From positions 49,569,652 to 49,633,651 of the forward strand of contig JASWHV010000012.1 in NCBI GenBank assembly GCA_030760725.1: a stretch of DNA of 64,000 bases, given 5' to 3'. Each line of letters starts with the position of its first letter. Position 1 is the first letter of the stretch. Under the pieces are notes generated by a model. It was not told the origin of the DNA. It worked only from the letters and a program-made list of their open reading frames with translations, and did not search any database. The position numbers and the translations under genes were made by a program. Positions 32,724-42,840 of the stretch are shown here, in pieces. The stretch comes from Neostapfia colusana. Lineage: Eukaryota; Streptophyta; Magnoliopsida; Poales; Poaceae.

Positions 32724-33409
32724 GCGGAATATTATTCTTGTGGGCTCCGTCACAGGCGTTGCCCCGGGGGACTCCATGAACCTAGAATTCTTCTTCGGGT
32801 CCAACGTCTCGGTCGTTGAACACCACATCATCCCCTTGACCTGAGCAGCAATTTAAACCAACAAATATGCAAGTTTGAGTACCGTTGGTACTCAGCAAGT
32901 GTGGGAAAGTTATGTCATGCATGGCTAGAGCAAGGAGAGGTTGAACTCATGGTTAAAGCACTACGCAATTATTACCTATCACCTTAGCTTAATAAGCACC
33001 TACATTACTACACAGGTGAAATGGATCTCAATCTCCCAACCCATCATCAATATCAGGTAACCATAACATCACTTCCAATGTTAAGCTCCCCGCTTAACAT
33101 CCACAACTTTCAAAGTCATCATCCTATAATCATGAATAAGTCCAAGCCGCTCTTGACCGTGAGCACAGCTGTCATGACAATTTTGACTCTGCAGAGTTTG
33201 CACCACTGTACCCACATGTAGTGATTTCATCCCCCGTTGTCGGTGGACTAAAAGAACCTCCATTATGCCAGTGGCCGCGAACCACATTCACACTTCCCAG
33301 GTGTGTAGCCAGGATATCACTACGAAGCCTTTACAAAGAGATTCCCGACGAGCGTGGGCACACTGAGGTTTCACCCCTAACAGCATACAAGAGGCTCCAA
33401 CCCCGCTGC
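32724..33409 (-). repeat. Inverted segment (about 690 bp) within the Tekay-2 3' LTR
   Basis: The sequence reads collinearly with the plus strand of the Tekay-1 LTR (about 455-1135), while flanking LTR sequence on both sides reads collinearly with its minus strand. Uninverted LTRs carry GCAGCGG at one breakpoint and CCGCTGC at the other, a 7-bp inverted repeat. Confidence 0.88.
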
Positions 33410-33596
33410 TATTTTATTTACATGTTATGAACTTATTATCGTCCATCGAGATGTATGCTTTGTAAGACATATTTATATTCGACACCTGGCTTGTAATAAA
33501 TGATGCTTCACTATTTGTCATCACATGTATGAGAAAATGATCCTGGCATACATGTGATATTCATTCGGTTGTTCTTCGGAGAAACCGGGTGTGACA

Positions 33597-33601
33597 TACT
33601 A
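33597..33601. repeat. Target-site duplication (right) of Tekay-2
   Basis: TACTA directly after the GTGACA end of the LTR. Confidence 0.9.
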
Positions 33602-36312
33602 AAGTTAAAAATCACACAAGGATGGTCCGATCGTAGTTTCTCTGATCTTTTGAAACGTTTGACAGAAATTTTTCCAAATCCCAATAAATCCTCAGAAGCA
33701 CTTATAAAGCGAAGAAACTTCTTTGCTCGATGTCACTAGGTTTGACAAAAATACACGCTTGTGTGAATCATTGTATTCTGTATCGCAAAGAGCATAAGCT
33801 CGCAACTAGATGCCCCAACTGCGGTGTCAGTAGATACAAAAAGGACTACAATCACTAGTATGGTACCAAAATGAATAAGGCCCTGAAGAATAAGAAGAAT
33901 ATTACTGGCTCTGAAGGTGACGATGACGATACTTCTGACGATGCAGGCGAGAAGAATAAGAGAAAAATTCCTGCCTTGGTGATGTGATACCTTCCAGTAA
34001 TTGATCGCTTGAAGCTTTTGTTCTCAAACTCTAGGGAGGCTAAACTTATGCGTTGGCATCCGAGCAGCGCAGGAAGAATGAAAAACATATTTGACACCCT
34101 GGTGATACAACCCAGTGGAAAAATTTTGATATTCAGTATCCAAAGTTTGCAATGGAAATCATAAATATAAGGTTTGCCTTGAGTACAGACGGAATGAATC
34201 CGTTTGGTGAAAAAAGGAGCATACGCAGCACATTGCTCGTGGTATTAACCATGTACAATCTACTGACGTGGTTGTGTCAGAAAAGGAAATATATTTTGTT
34301 ATCTATTCTTATACAAGGTCTGAAACAACCGAGCATCGAAATTGATGTGTTCTTGGAACATCTAATAGAAGATATGGTGAAATTGTGGAATGAAGGGGTA
34401 CGTACATGGGATGAGTACAACCGGGAGTATTTCATGCTAAGAGCATTTATGTTTGTTACCATGCATGATTATCCCGAACTATTTACATTATCAGGACAAA
34501 TGAAAGGGAAGAAAAGTTGTGTAAGGTGTGTGGATGGAACTGGATTTTTGTACCTCACTTCATTCAGAAAGACGGTGTACATGAGACACCGGCGGTTCTT
34601 GACGGATACACACAAGTACAGGAAGATGAAACAACAATTTGATAACACAATCGAAAAAGATACCACACCAAAATGTTACAGTGGAAAACTCGTGTTCGAA
34701 ATGGTCAAGAACATTCAGGTTGCTTTCGGTAAGGGCAAAAAATGTAAAGAAACAATGAGAAAGAAAACTACATCTTCGGGTGATACAACTGACACGACTT
34801 TCAAAAAACAATCAATTTTTCAAGTATCTTCCTACTAGAAGAATCTAGAAGTTTGCCATAGTATTGATTTGATGCACGTTATAAAGAATGTATCTGACAG
34901 CATCATTAGAACCTTGTCGGACATGCCAAGGAAAACAAAGGACGGATTAAAATCACGTATGGACCTAGTAAATCTTGATATGAGACCAGAGCTTCACCCG
35001 GTAGAAAAGGCAACCGGGAAGCATTATCTTCCCCCTGCCAGCTACAACTTGACACTACAGGAGAAAAATGCAATTTATGAATCCTTGCGTGATATCAGAG
35101 TGCCCACGAGTTTCTCATCCAATATCCACAAACTAGTCTCGATGAACGACCATTGTTTATTCGGCTATAATTCTCACGACTGTCACATGATGATGACAGT
35201 GTTCCTTGCCATTGCAATAAGGGTCATCAAACCTGAGCATGTAAAAGTTGTCATCACACATTTGTGTTACTTCTTCAATGCAGTATCGCAAAAGGTGATA
35301 GCCTGGGAAGACTTAGACTATTTGAAAACGTACATCGTCGAGACTATGTGCAATCTTGAGATGTTTTTCCTACCATCCTTTTTCAATATGCAGGTACACC
35401 TAATCATACATCTTTTTGATCAGATAAAAGCATTGGAGCCACTATATTTACATCATATGTTTTCGTTGGAGAGATATTTAGGAGTATTAAAGGGTTATGT
35501 GCAGAACCGTGCTCGCCCAGAGGGTTCAATTATGGAAGGATACACTACTGAAGAAGTGACTGAGGGTTGCGCTGATTACATCAAAGATTGAAAGCCGATA
35601 GGTGTGCCTATACCAGTACATGAGGGTAGACTATGTGGGAGAGGCAAAGTGGGTAAGAAAACTTTTATCGTTCAGGATTACAAATTAGTACACTGGGCAC
35701 ATTTTGGTGTACTACAACAGCACACAATAGCTGAGTCGTACATCGAGGAACACGAAATTGAGCTTCGCAGAGAAAACCAAGGCCGAACAAAGGACTAGAT
35801 TATGAAAGAGCACAGAAGACCTTTCACTGAATGGTTAATGGACAAAAATATACCATACGGAGAATCTGATGAAGAGGCAACAATGAAGAAGTTAGCTTTT
35901 GGCCCATCTGCTTTGGTGACATCAAGGCAAGCATATGACATCAATTGTTACACATTTTACACTAAGGAAAAAGACGGTAAGGGTGTTGCACAAAATAGTG
36001 GTGTTCGTATAGAGGCTTATGATCCACAAGGACAGAAGACCACATACTTAGGGTTCATAGAGGAAATATGCGAACTCGATTATGGCGAAGGAATGCAAAT
36101 GTCCGTGCCAATGGGTCAAACATCCTGATGGTGTGAAAGTGGACAACAACGGGCAGACACTGGTAGACTTGAACAAAGTGGGTTATAAAGATGACCCGCG
36201 GGTTCTCGCCGATCGTGTTGCACAAAATTTTTATGTACAGGATCCAGGAACTGAGAAGATGCACGTAGTTGTTTATGGAAAGCAAAATATTGTTAGGGTT
36301 CAGAATTTGTGA
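33602..36312 (+). pseudogene. CACTA TNPD (TNP2) transposase, main and C-terminal part
   Basis: Continues the frame from 22449. In order: KLKITQGWSDRSFSDLLKRL; a zinc-like motif with HCILYRKEHKL and CPNCGVSRYKKD; the TNP2 catalytic body (FALSTDGMNPFGEKRSIRST, YNLLTWLCQKRKYILLSILI, DVFLEHLIEDMVKLWNEGVR, YMRHRRFL); the DUF4218 region (HLIIHLFDQIKALEPLYLHH, YVQNRARPEGSIMEGY); and a DUF4216-like C-terminus (YLGFIEEICELDYGEGMQ, then DLNKVGYKDDPRVLADRVAQ). Breaks include a frameshift near 33735, in-frame stops at about 33856, 33986, 34838, 35591 and 35798, and a frameshift near 36085. The protein would have been the nuclear transposase acting on the element-A ends. Confidence 0.88.
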
Positions 36313-36545
36313 GATAACGAAGAGGAATATAATCAATATGAAGAGGAATATAATCAATATAAAGAAGCATTAAAAAAAATTGAAACCCTATATGCGAGAA
36401 GATGTCAATGCTGGAAAAAAATTTATGATATATATTTTATATATTTGTAATATTGTAATGAAGGTTTAATATTTTAATTTGACAATTTTTCTCTTTTAAT
36501 ATTTGAATTTTGACATGTTGGAATGATTTAAAAAATTAACAAAAT
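36313..36545. other. CACTA element A sequence downstream of TNPD, cut by the Tat element
   Basis: AT-rich, no ORF. The last 43 bases match the start of the 410-bp direct repeats found upstream of TNPD (20399, 21163), which identifies it as element-A sequence. The similarity stops near 36540, where GC-rich LTR sequence begins. Confidence 0.6.
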
Positions 36546-36784
36546 CACTCCTCCCGGCCTGCTCGGAAGAAGCCTGCGAGGTTTTTTCTTTCCGGAGGGG
36601 GCTTGGCACCCTTCGTGACCTGGGCTCGAGGGAGCGGATGAACATAGGGATTTACATGGTTCAGGCCGCTGGAGCGTAATACCCTACGTCCACGGGTGTG
36701 CTTGTTCTATTGCTTTTGCGTGAGCGCATACTGTGATCTGGAGAGCGGGGAATCGGAACCTCTTGCAGGGTGGTCACCCCGATC

Positions 36785-36792
36785 ATTTTATA
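36785..36792 (-). promoter_or_regulatory. TATA box in the Tat LTR
   Basis: TATAAAAT on the minus strand, downstream of the tandem-repeat array in U3. Confidence 0.55.
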
Positions 36793-37248
36793 GTTCAAGA
36801 CCCGAGTGGTTACAATGAGGCTTGGGGCTCGACAAGTGGCCCCAAAGCTTTGAGTGTCCTATACATGATCTGGGGCTTCGTCCTCTGAGTAGAGTGGTCG
36901 GCGGGGGAGTTAAGTCCCTCCGTCCGGCGCGCTGAGCGCCCCTGACCGCATGTCATGTGATGATGAAGACGTCGTCTTGTCGCAGTGTCTCCTCGCCCCA
37001 TTTGAACGTCTTAGTGCCGTTGGGCAGCACTGTACTGCTGTCACGCCCCGCTGTCCTGTCTTGTCACCGTAATGGCGAACAGGCAAGGGACGGAGGCGTG
37101 CATAGTGAGCCAAGCTCCTAGGGAAGGCGAGAGCCTTGAATGCGAAGCCTGACAGTGCACTTCCTTCTTGGCTTCGTTGACCCACGGCCCATAAAGAATC
37201 GTGGGGCACGCGGCGGCTTTGAAGCTCTTATGGACAGGCTTGGTGTGT

Positions 37249-37680
37249 GGGGACACGTGGCGGCTTCGGATTTTACCTCAGCGGGGGGGGGGGGGGGGGG
37301 GGGGGACTCGGACTTGAGCCCAAGGCACGTGTTAGCACTGGAGCTATCCTCAACGGGGAGGCGGCTCAGAGACAGGGGACACGTGGCAGCTCCGGACCTC
37401 ACCTCAGCGGGGAAGTTCGGACCGGAGCCCAGGGCAGTTGTCAGCACTGGGGCTGTCCTCAGCGGGGAGGTGGCTCGGTGCCGGAGAACATGTGGCAGCT
37501 CCGGACCTCACCTTAGCGGGAAGGCTCAGACCGGAGCTCGGGACACGTGTCAGCATCGGAGCTGTCCTCAACGGGGAGGTGGTCCGATGTCGGGGACACG
37601 TAGCGACTCCGGACCTTACCTCAGCGGGGAGGCTTCAGGTCAGAGCCCTGGGCACGTGTCAGCTCCAGAGCTCAAGCACA
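37249..37680. repeat. Minisatellite of about 108 bp units with ACACGTGG motifs (U3 of the Tat LTR)
   Basis: Units begin GGGGACACGTGG or similar at 37249, 37375, 37484 and 37592. Spacings are 126, 109 and 108 bp, the first being longer because of a poly-G tract (37279-37306). Each unit holds one ACACGTGG-like motif and a second GCACGTGT-type motif about 70 bp on. A related array is at 39150-39590. Confidence 0.85.
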
Positions 37681-37812
37681 CATGGTAGCCCAAGAGTTGA
37701 CCATGGGGCCCAAGGCACATGGCTTATGCTGGGGCCCGCATCAGTGGGGAGGCAGGGCCCAGGCTGTCTTTTACCCACTACGTGGGGGTACCCGGTCTAC
37801 ATAGTATTGACA

Positions 37813-37826
37813 GTGGCCCCCGGGCC
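37813..37826 (-). other. Polypurine tract of the Tat element
   Basis: On the minus strand GGGCCCGGGGGCCAC precedes the TGTCAATAC LTR start. Purine content is broken by CCC and CC, so the call is moderate. Confidence 0.45.
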
Positions 37827-38181
37827 CATCTCGGGGGAGGCACTAAGCCTGTAGTTGGGGCCCCCATCTCTCCCACGTAGTGGTTTTGGACGTGTACTTT
37901 GGAAACCAAAGTGGTGGTGAGACTTTCGCTTAGTGTACGAGTGGTTGAACCGAGCACACGAAAAGGCTGCACGCCCTTGGCATAGTGGGCGTATTCAGTC
38001 AAAGCAGTAGTGTGTCGTCGTGTTTACTCCTGACTTGGCGGGTCACGATGATGCACTTGAGGGGTTGCCTCAGGTTAATTACGGCGACAGCCCATAGGCC
38101 GCAGGAATACCTCGTTGCCTCCCTCAGGAACCGCCAGACATTCCCGAGTCTCTACTCGTCTGTCTCGCTAGTGTCTGACTA

Positions 38182-38600
38182 GTGGACCTGGGTCCTACCT
38201 GTCACTGGTGGGGGCGAGTGCTAAAGCGACGTGCTCGAGTGGTTGACTCGAGGCACTTACTGCGGCAGCCAACGGGTTGGTTGCTGCAGTTCCACCACGC
38301 CTCTTTTCTGGGGACCGTCGTACGTCCCCAAAATGTTACTCACCTGGCCCCCGGTATCTGATGGGTGGACCTGGGTCCTACCCATCTACGGGGGAGGTGA
38401 GTCCCAAGGCGCCATGCCCAAGGGTTTGCCTTGGGTCATTTACTGCGTCAACCGATTAGTTGGTTGCTCCGCTCTCCTCGGGAACCATCGGACGTTCCCA
38501 AGAGGTTATCCTCCCAGCACCCAGTGTTTGATGGGTGGACCTGGATCCTACCCACCGTTTGGGGAGGCAAATAACCCATGGCATGCAGAGGTGGAAACCC
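38182..38600. repeat. Tandem repeat of about 175-bp units
   Basis: Three related units starting with GTGGACCTGGGTCCTACC at 38182, 38364 and 38534, each with GGAACCATCGGACGTTCCC-like sequence and a CCCGGTATCTGATG-like joint. The third is incomplete. Confidence 0.7.
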
Positions 38601-39149
38601 AATCTCCGCGCCTATTGCCCTGCCAGAGGTCATGGCTGAGCATAAAAGGAGGCCTTTTGATGTAGGATGGCGCCCACTCACCATGTGGCCTTTGTTCTCC
38701 TCTTGCACGGTGGAAGTTCCTGCTTCCCGGCATTGTTGCCGTCCTTGATCTTATAGCATGTGACCGTCTCACTGCACAGAGATTGGCTCGGGAGACAACC
38801 AGGCAGGCCACGAAGTAGGAAATTACTCGACTTGTAGCTGCTGAGTTCCTTAGTTGTCTTGTATCCCCTTTTGTATGCCAGAACTATGTTATTAACGAAA
38901 GCATCTTTGTTTCAAGTCTTTCATTGTCCTATGTCATAGATGTAGACTTTGGACCCTTAGCAGCGCAAGGGTCCGGGATGACTTAGCCAACATCGGTAGC
39001 TCTTTTGCCGATGTCTCGAGCTTGTTCCTTTGGGTCCTTAGCAGCGTAAGGACCCAAGGCGCTCCGGCGGTGTAACTACCACTCCTTCCAGATCCTCGGC
39101 AGTGCAAGGATTTGAAGGAAGTTCGGCCCTTGTCCCCAGCTCTTTCCAG

Positions 39150-39590
39150 GGAGACACATGACAGCTCCAGACTTCTCCTCGGAGGGGAGACTCCCCCCGG
39201 AGCCTGGGACACGTGTCTACACCGGAGTTGTCCTCTGTGGGGGGTGGGGGACGCTCGGAGCCTAGGGACACGTGGTCGTTCCGGACCCCACCCTGCGGGG
39301 AGTTCCAGACTAGAGCCCGCGGCACGTGTCTGCACCGGAGTTGTTCTCAGTGGAGAGGCGGCTCGGAGCCTCGGGACACGTGGTAGCTTCGGACTTCTCC
39401 CAGCAGGGAGGCTCGGACTCGATCCCAGGGCACATGTGAGCTCCGGAGCTGTCCTCAATGGGGAGGAGGCTCTGAGCGAGGTGACAGATGGTAGCTCCAG
39501 GTTCCACCTCAGCAACGAGGCTTCAGACTGGAGCCTAGGGCATGCATCGGCTCCGGAACTCAAGCATACGTGGCAGCCCCAGGACCAACG
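39150..39590. repeat. Second minisatellite related to 37249-37680
   Basis: Units carry GGGACACGTGG or close variants and CACGTGTCTACACCGGAG-type sequence. The tail after the last unit (GGCTCCGGAACTCAAGCATA) aligns with the tail of the first array (37660-37680), so the whole segment looks duplicated. Confidence 0.8.
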
Positions 39591-39624
39591 TTAGGTCCAA
39601 GGAAACGTGGCTTTACCCGTTTAC

Positions 39625-40251
39625 AGTTGATGTGCTTGAGGAAGCGCAAATTACAAAGGGAGAATGCACAGGACAAGGAAAAGTTTTCTCATTTCAGGCT
39701 CTTCTTCATAGGAGGAAACAGGCCGTACTAGAAGGCAGCGACCCATCCCAGACGTTGAGAGTGGCAGGACTCCTCTGGGACTTAGCTGCTCTAAGCGCTG
39801 CTCCTAGACACTATGACACGCTTTTAGAGAAAACAAAACCCTACCACTGCGCTAAGGATAGGACTTACGGAGATGTTCTATGTTCCATGGATTGGGTAGA
39901 GGTACCCCATCCTCCGTGGCGGCAGACTTGTGTCACTTGGAAGGGGCCCTCCCAGCTGGGGGAGAGTTTGTTCCCCCCCCCCTTCTCGAGAAAGTATTCA
40001 TCGTAGCAACAGGTCGCCCACCTCGAGCAGTCTACTCAGCACGAACAACTGCTGATAGCGCCAGAGCGCTTGACGGTATCCAGCGTTTCGGACAGCTGCT
40101 TGCCACCTTCGCTCATCGACAAGGTCGATATCTTCACGCCGGAGCTGGTCCTGCTTGCCACTCTGCCACGAAGTCAGCTAACGCCTGGATTTTCACCGCA
40201 TGGCGCGGTAAGAAGTCCAGCTCGAACTCTGCCAACTCCGCAGCCCATTTA
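39625..40251 (-). pseudogene. pol: Tat pol remnant: RNase H end fused near integrase C-terminus
   Basis: On the minus strand the frame at 40256-40134 reads IAKWAAELAEFELDFLPRHA then IQALADFVAEWQ, the end of a Tat-type RNase H. Further on, near 39980-39880, KLSPSWEGPFQVTQVCR and after a shift the WNIEHL-like end of the integrase C-terminus can be read. The integrase zinc and catalytic core that should lie between them are missing, so this copy has a large internal pol deletion. The upstream RNase H half lies at 49499, beyond the copia insertion. Confidence 0.75.
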
Positions 40252-40256
40252 GCTAT
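40252..40256. repeat. Target-site duplication (left) of the composite copia element
   Basis: GCTAT before TGAAAGTGC. The same five bases follow the last LTR at 49494-49498. Confidence 0.88.
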
Positions 40257-40316
40257 TGAAAGTGCATCTAGGCATCCCTTGTGGGTTTTGGTTGATTTAT
40301 GACAAACAAGTGAGAC
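40257..40316 (+). repeat. First 60 bp of the outer copia LTR
   Basis: Identical in layout to the starts of the LTRs at 41454 and 48158, up to CAAGTGAGAC. Then internal RT sequence (GTGAAAAGCGCC) follows. GAC is shared by both sides of the junction. Confidence 0.9.
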
Positions 40317-40805
40317 GTGAAAAGCGCCTTTCTCAATGGACCGATCAAGGAGGAGGTGTACGTGGAGCAATCACCCGGTTTTGAAGATCAAGAGTACCTC
40401 GACTATGTGTTCAAACTGCGTAAGGCTCTTTATGGCCTCAAACAAGCTCCTAGATCTTGGTATGAGTGCCTTAGAGATTTTTTGATTGAAAATGACTTCA
40501 AAATTGGAAAAGCTGATTATACTTTGTTTACTAAACACTTTGATGATGATCTCTTCATTTGCCAAATCTATGTTGACGATATTATATTTGGTTCAACTAA
40601 CAAATCCTTTTGTCAAGAATTTAGTAAGATTATGACAGATAGATTCGAGATGTCCATGATCGGAGAGTTGAGGTACTTTTTGGGATTCCAAGTGAAGCAA
40701 CAAAAGGACGGGACGTTCATAAGCCAAACAAGGGACCACGGACTAGTCCGTGGTCACCCCGGACTAGTCCGCACATTGCAGACTAGTCTGCACTTGACCC
40801 GCTAG
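40317..40805 (+). pseudogene. pol: Copia RT fragment in the first (deleted) unit
   Basis: Encodes KSAFLNGPIKEEVYVEQSPG, ALYGLKQAPRSWYECL and the catalytic IYVDDIIFGS, through GELRYFLGFQVKQQ. After FISQTRDHG the frame runs into the palindrome array and stops. The rest of RT and all of RNase H are absent, exactly as in the second unit (47490). It corresponds to 47000-47490 with few differences and lacks the 1-base deletion found there near 47026. Confidence 0.88.
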
Positions 40806-40850
40806 TCCGGACTAGTCCGGTTCGACCACGGACTAGTCCGATATTTCGAC
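40734..40850. repeat. Array of the palindrome CGGACTAGTCCG (3' internal region, unit 1)
   Basis: Four exact copies of the 12-bp palindrome plus a variant palindrome GCAGACTAGTCTGC. The first is embedded in a perfect 22-bp palindrome (40734-40755). Confidence 0.9.
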
Positions 40851-41453
40851 TCCATAACCCGAGGGCCAACTCCTCCCATGTTCTCTCTCCATCAGAGCAT
40901 GCCTACTTTGGGTCCCGGGGCACGACGAGTGTTTATTCTCCTCCTCCTCCTCAGCCTGATGATGAAGACGAAGAAAGGACCGACAGCGAGGAGTGAGACG
41001 ACGACGACAAGTAGATCCCTCCTCTCCTTCTTTTTGGTGCCTTGATGCCAAAGGAGGAGAGATTGATGGGGAGTCTTAGGTCGTAGGTTCTTCTTTTTGT
41101 GTCCTAGTTTAAGAAGTGGGCTTTTGTAAGACTTATGTTATCATTATGCTTTTGGACATGTGCTGTGAAATGATGACTGTGTTATGCTTATGACTAATGG
41201 TGTATGTTTAAAACTGCAATGTAGGCTTGAGACTCTTGATGATATTATGATTATGCTTATTATGATATTCACATCAAAATTATTGCTCACATACATAGTT
41301 TTGCACTCCACCATAAAGAGTGCACATATGTCTTATGTCTACATTGCCTATTTTGCTCAAAGCTCATATGTGAACACTTTATGAAAATCTGAATTTTTTA
41401 TCATATTTGTGTGATCTCAATTGGTTGTCATCAATCACCAAAAAGGGAGAGAT
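40851..41453 (+). other. 3' internal noncoding region and PPT of copia unit 1
   Basis: No domain-bearing ORF. It contains a TCCTCC run, a GATGATGAAGACGAAGAAAG stretch and ends AAAAAGGGAGAGAT, a polypurine tract directly before the LTR. Nearly the same sequence precedes the last LTR (47522-48157). Confidence 0.7.
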
Positions 41454-41714
41454 TGAAAGTGCATATAGGCATCCCTTGTGGGTTTTGGTTGATTTATGAC
41501 AAACAAGTGAGACTCTAACAAAATTGTTGAGATGAGCGTAGGTTTTTAAAGAAATAAGGAAGAAAGCACAAAAAAAAAGAAAGGAGAATGAGGATGTAAA
41601 ATGATAAGAGCTCAGGAGCTAAAGAGATTAGATTACTTAGTATGGATTGTGTTTGAGAAACACATCCCAAGAGCTCAAGTGAAAGAAATCACACTAACTG
41701 CACAAAAATCAGCA

Positions 41715-41935
41715 TGAGCCGACTAGTCCGATATCAACCGGACTAGTCCGATTTCTCTCTGACTAGAAAACGGACTAGTCCGATATGGACCGGACTAGTC
41801 CGATTTGTCTCTGAGTAGACAACGGACTAGTCCGCACCCATACGGACTAGTCCGGTATCTCACAACACTTAGGGTTTTCCACACGCCGCACACAGGACTA
41901 GTCCGGAGTCCACCACGGACTAGTTCGGACATCGC
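41715..41935. repeat. Palindrome cluster in U3 of the middle LTR
   Basis: About eight copies of GGACTAGTCCG or one-base variants, spaced roughly 20-40 bp, ending about 30 bp before the TATA box. Confidence 0.88.
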
Positions 41936-41966
41936 AAACTATAACGGTAACCTTTGGAAACCCTAG

Positions 41967-41974
41967 TATAAATA
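41967..41974 (+). promoter_or_regulatory. TATA box of the copia LTR (middle copy)
   Basis: TATAAATA preceded by AACCCTAG. The same in the last LTR at 48675-48682. Confidence 0.7.
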
Positions 41975-42607
41975 GAGATGTATGGCCATACTACAACCTC
42001 TCTCGACCCCCTGCGCCGTCACACCTTCCAAGAGCCCAAAATTCACATCTCTCCACATATTCTAACCCTAAAAGGATCAAATCTTTGAGGATTAGCAATT
42101 GATCAAATGAGAGACTTGTTCTACACATCTTGAGCTCTTGGGTTTGATCTCTCGCACACTCTTGTTCATTTATTGTTCATCTTTTGAGTGTGTTTGGTGG
42201 TATTTATTCATTGTAATTCTTGGGGAGCCCTCAACTTGTGAGAAGGCCCCTTGAACGATTTATTTGCCTTTTGTGATTGGTGGAAGAGAATCGGCCTCCG
42301 TGGCGATTCGACGAGGGTAGGGTTGGTGAAGACCCGGTCCTTCGTGGACTCCTCAACGGGGACGTAGATTTCCTTTGTGGAATCAAACCTCGGGATAAAA
42401 TCTTGTCTCTTGCTCTTACATTTTATTGTTCATCATATTCTAGGGTTTACTTAATCTTGTGTAATTCACGTTGAAGCATTGAAACTAAAGTTGATCTCTG
42501 TCATTCATTGTTTCACTGTTGTAATACATCTAAGTTCCCAATTAATTTCTGCTGCATAGGGTACTAGAAGTGAAAATATTGATCAACCTTGATCTTTCTA
42601 GTCCATG

Positions 42608-42703
42608 CATACCGGACTAGTCCGCACAGTACTAGACTAGTCTGATTTGTCTCTGAGTAGACAACGGACTAGTCCGCGCTCTACCGGACTAGTCCGATTT
42701 CCC
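42608..42703. repeat. Palindrome cluster in U5 of the middle LTR
   Basis: Four copies of GGACTAGTCCG or close variants. Confidence 0.88.
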
Positions 42704-42791
42704 TGTATTTGATAAATCTATTAAGTGTTTCAGGGATTAACAAAGAATCGAAAAGCCTATTCACCCACCCCCCCTCTAGGCTACACTCAAT

Positions 42792-42804
42792 TGGTATCAG
42801 AGCC
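42792..42804 (+). other. Primer-binding site of the copia element
   Basis: TGGTATCAGAGCC, the initiator-tRNA-Met complement, two bases after the LTR end. Confidence 0.92.
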
Positions 42805-42840
42805 AAACTCTTCAAAAGAGACTCACCGCTCGAAGAGACG

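Larger units (their letters stand above)
22450..33596 (+). mobile_element. Tekay-2: Tekay-type Ty3/gypsy element inserted in TNPD
   Basis: Same family as Tekay-1 by gag-pol and LTR sequence, in the opposite orientation. The 5-bp TSD TACTA flanks it. The 5' LTR has lost its right end: it runs directly into the extra-ORF remnant, so about 0.8 kb of LTR, the primer-binding site and the ORF start are gone. The 3' LTR is complete in length but has an internal inversion. The gag-pol frame has several nonsense codons, at least two 1-base frameshifts and a deletion of about 60 bp. Without a primer-binding site the copy cannot be reverse-transcribed from itself. Confidence 0.93.
30186..33596 (+). repeat. 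3' LTR of Tekay-2, with an internal inversion
   Basis: Starts TGTAGCACCCC (one change from TGTAACACC) and ends GGGTGTGACA, 3.4 kb as in Tekay-1. From about 32724 to 33409 the sequence is in the reverse orientation relative to the rest of the LTR. Both flanks are normal. No gene is supported inside. Confidence 0.92.
36546..37812 (-). repeat. 3' LTR of a Tat-type Ty3/gypsy element (left end uncertain)
   Basis: On the minus strand the LTR starts TGTCAATACTATGTAGACCG and is preceded by a purine-rich PPT. A TATA box lies at 36785-36792, giving a U3 of about 1.0 kb and about 240 bp of R/U5. The U3 contains a tandem-repeat array (37249-37680). I do not see a clean CA end (TG on the plus strand) near 36546, so the LTR may be truncated or its boundary misplaced by some bases. 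ORFs across it are not supported. Confidence 0.6.
37827..39624 (-). other. 3' noncoding region of the Tat element with tandem repeats
   Basis: Long 3' noncoding regions rich in minisatellites are usual in Tat-lineage elements. Here there are three units of about 170-180 bp marked by GTGGACCTGG at 38182, 38364 and 38534, a CCTTAGCAGCG(C/T)AAGG motif pair near 38950 and 39030, and the second 108-bp-type array. ORFs of up to about 210 codons on both strands follow the repeats and show no domain, so I do not call genes. Confidence 0.55.
41454..42789 (+). repeat. Middle LTR (5' LTR of the long copia unit)
   Basis: 1336 bp, TGAAAGTGCAT to CTACACTCA, followed by the primer-binding site. Same length as the LTR at 48158-49493. 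It holds a TATA box at 41967-41974 and two clusters of the CGGACTAGTCCG palindrome (41715-41935 and 42608-42703). Confidence 0.93.

Noticed and set aside
38934..39563. 209-codon ORF in the Tat 3' region and its counterparts on the plus strand (37140-37854)
   Set aside because: They follow minisatellite units whose period is a multiple of three, so open frames arise on both strands. No domain.
40734..40850. Palindrome array as a possible CRISPR, origin or terminator
   Set aside because: The motif is dispersed through LTRs and the internal region of a copia element and there are no unique equal-length spacers. The element context explains it better.
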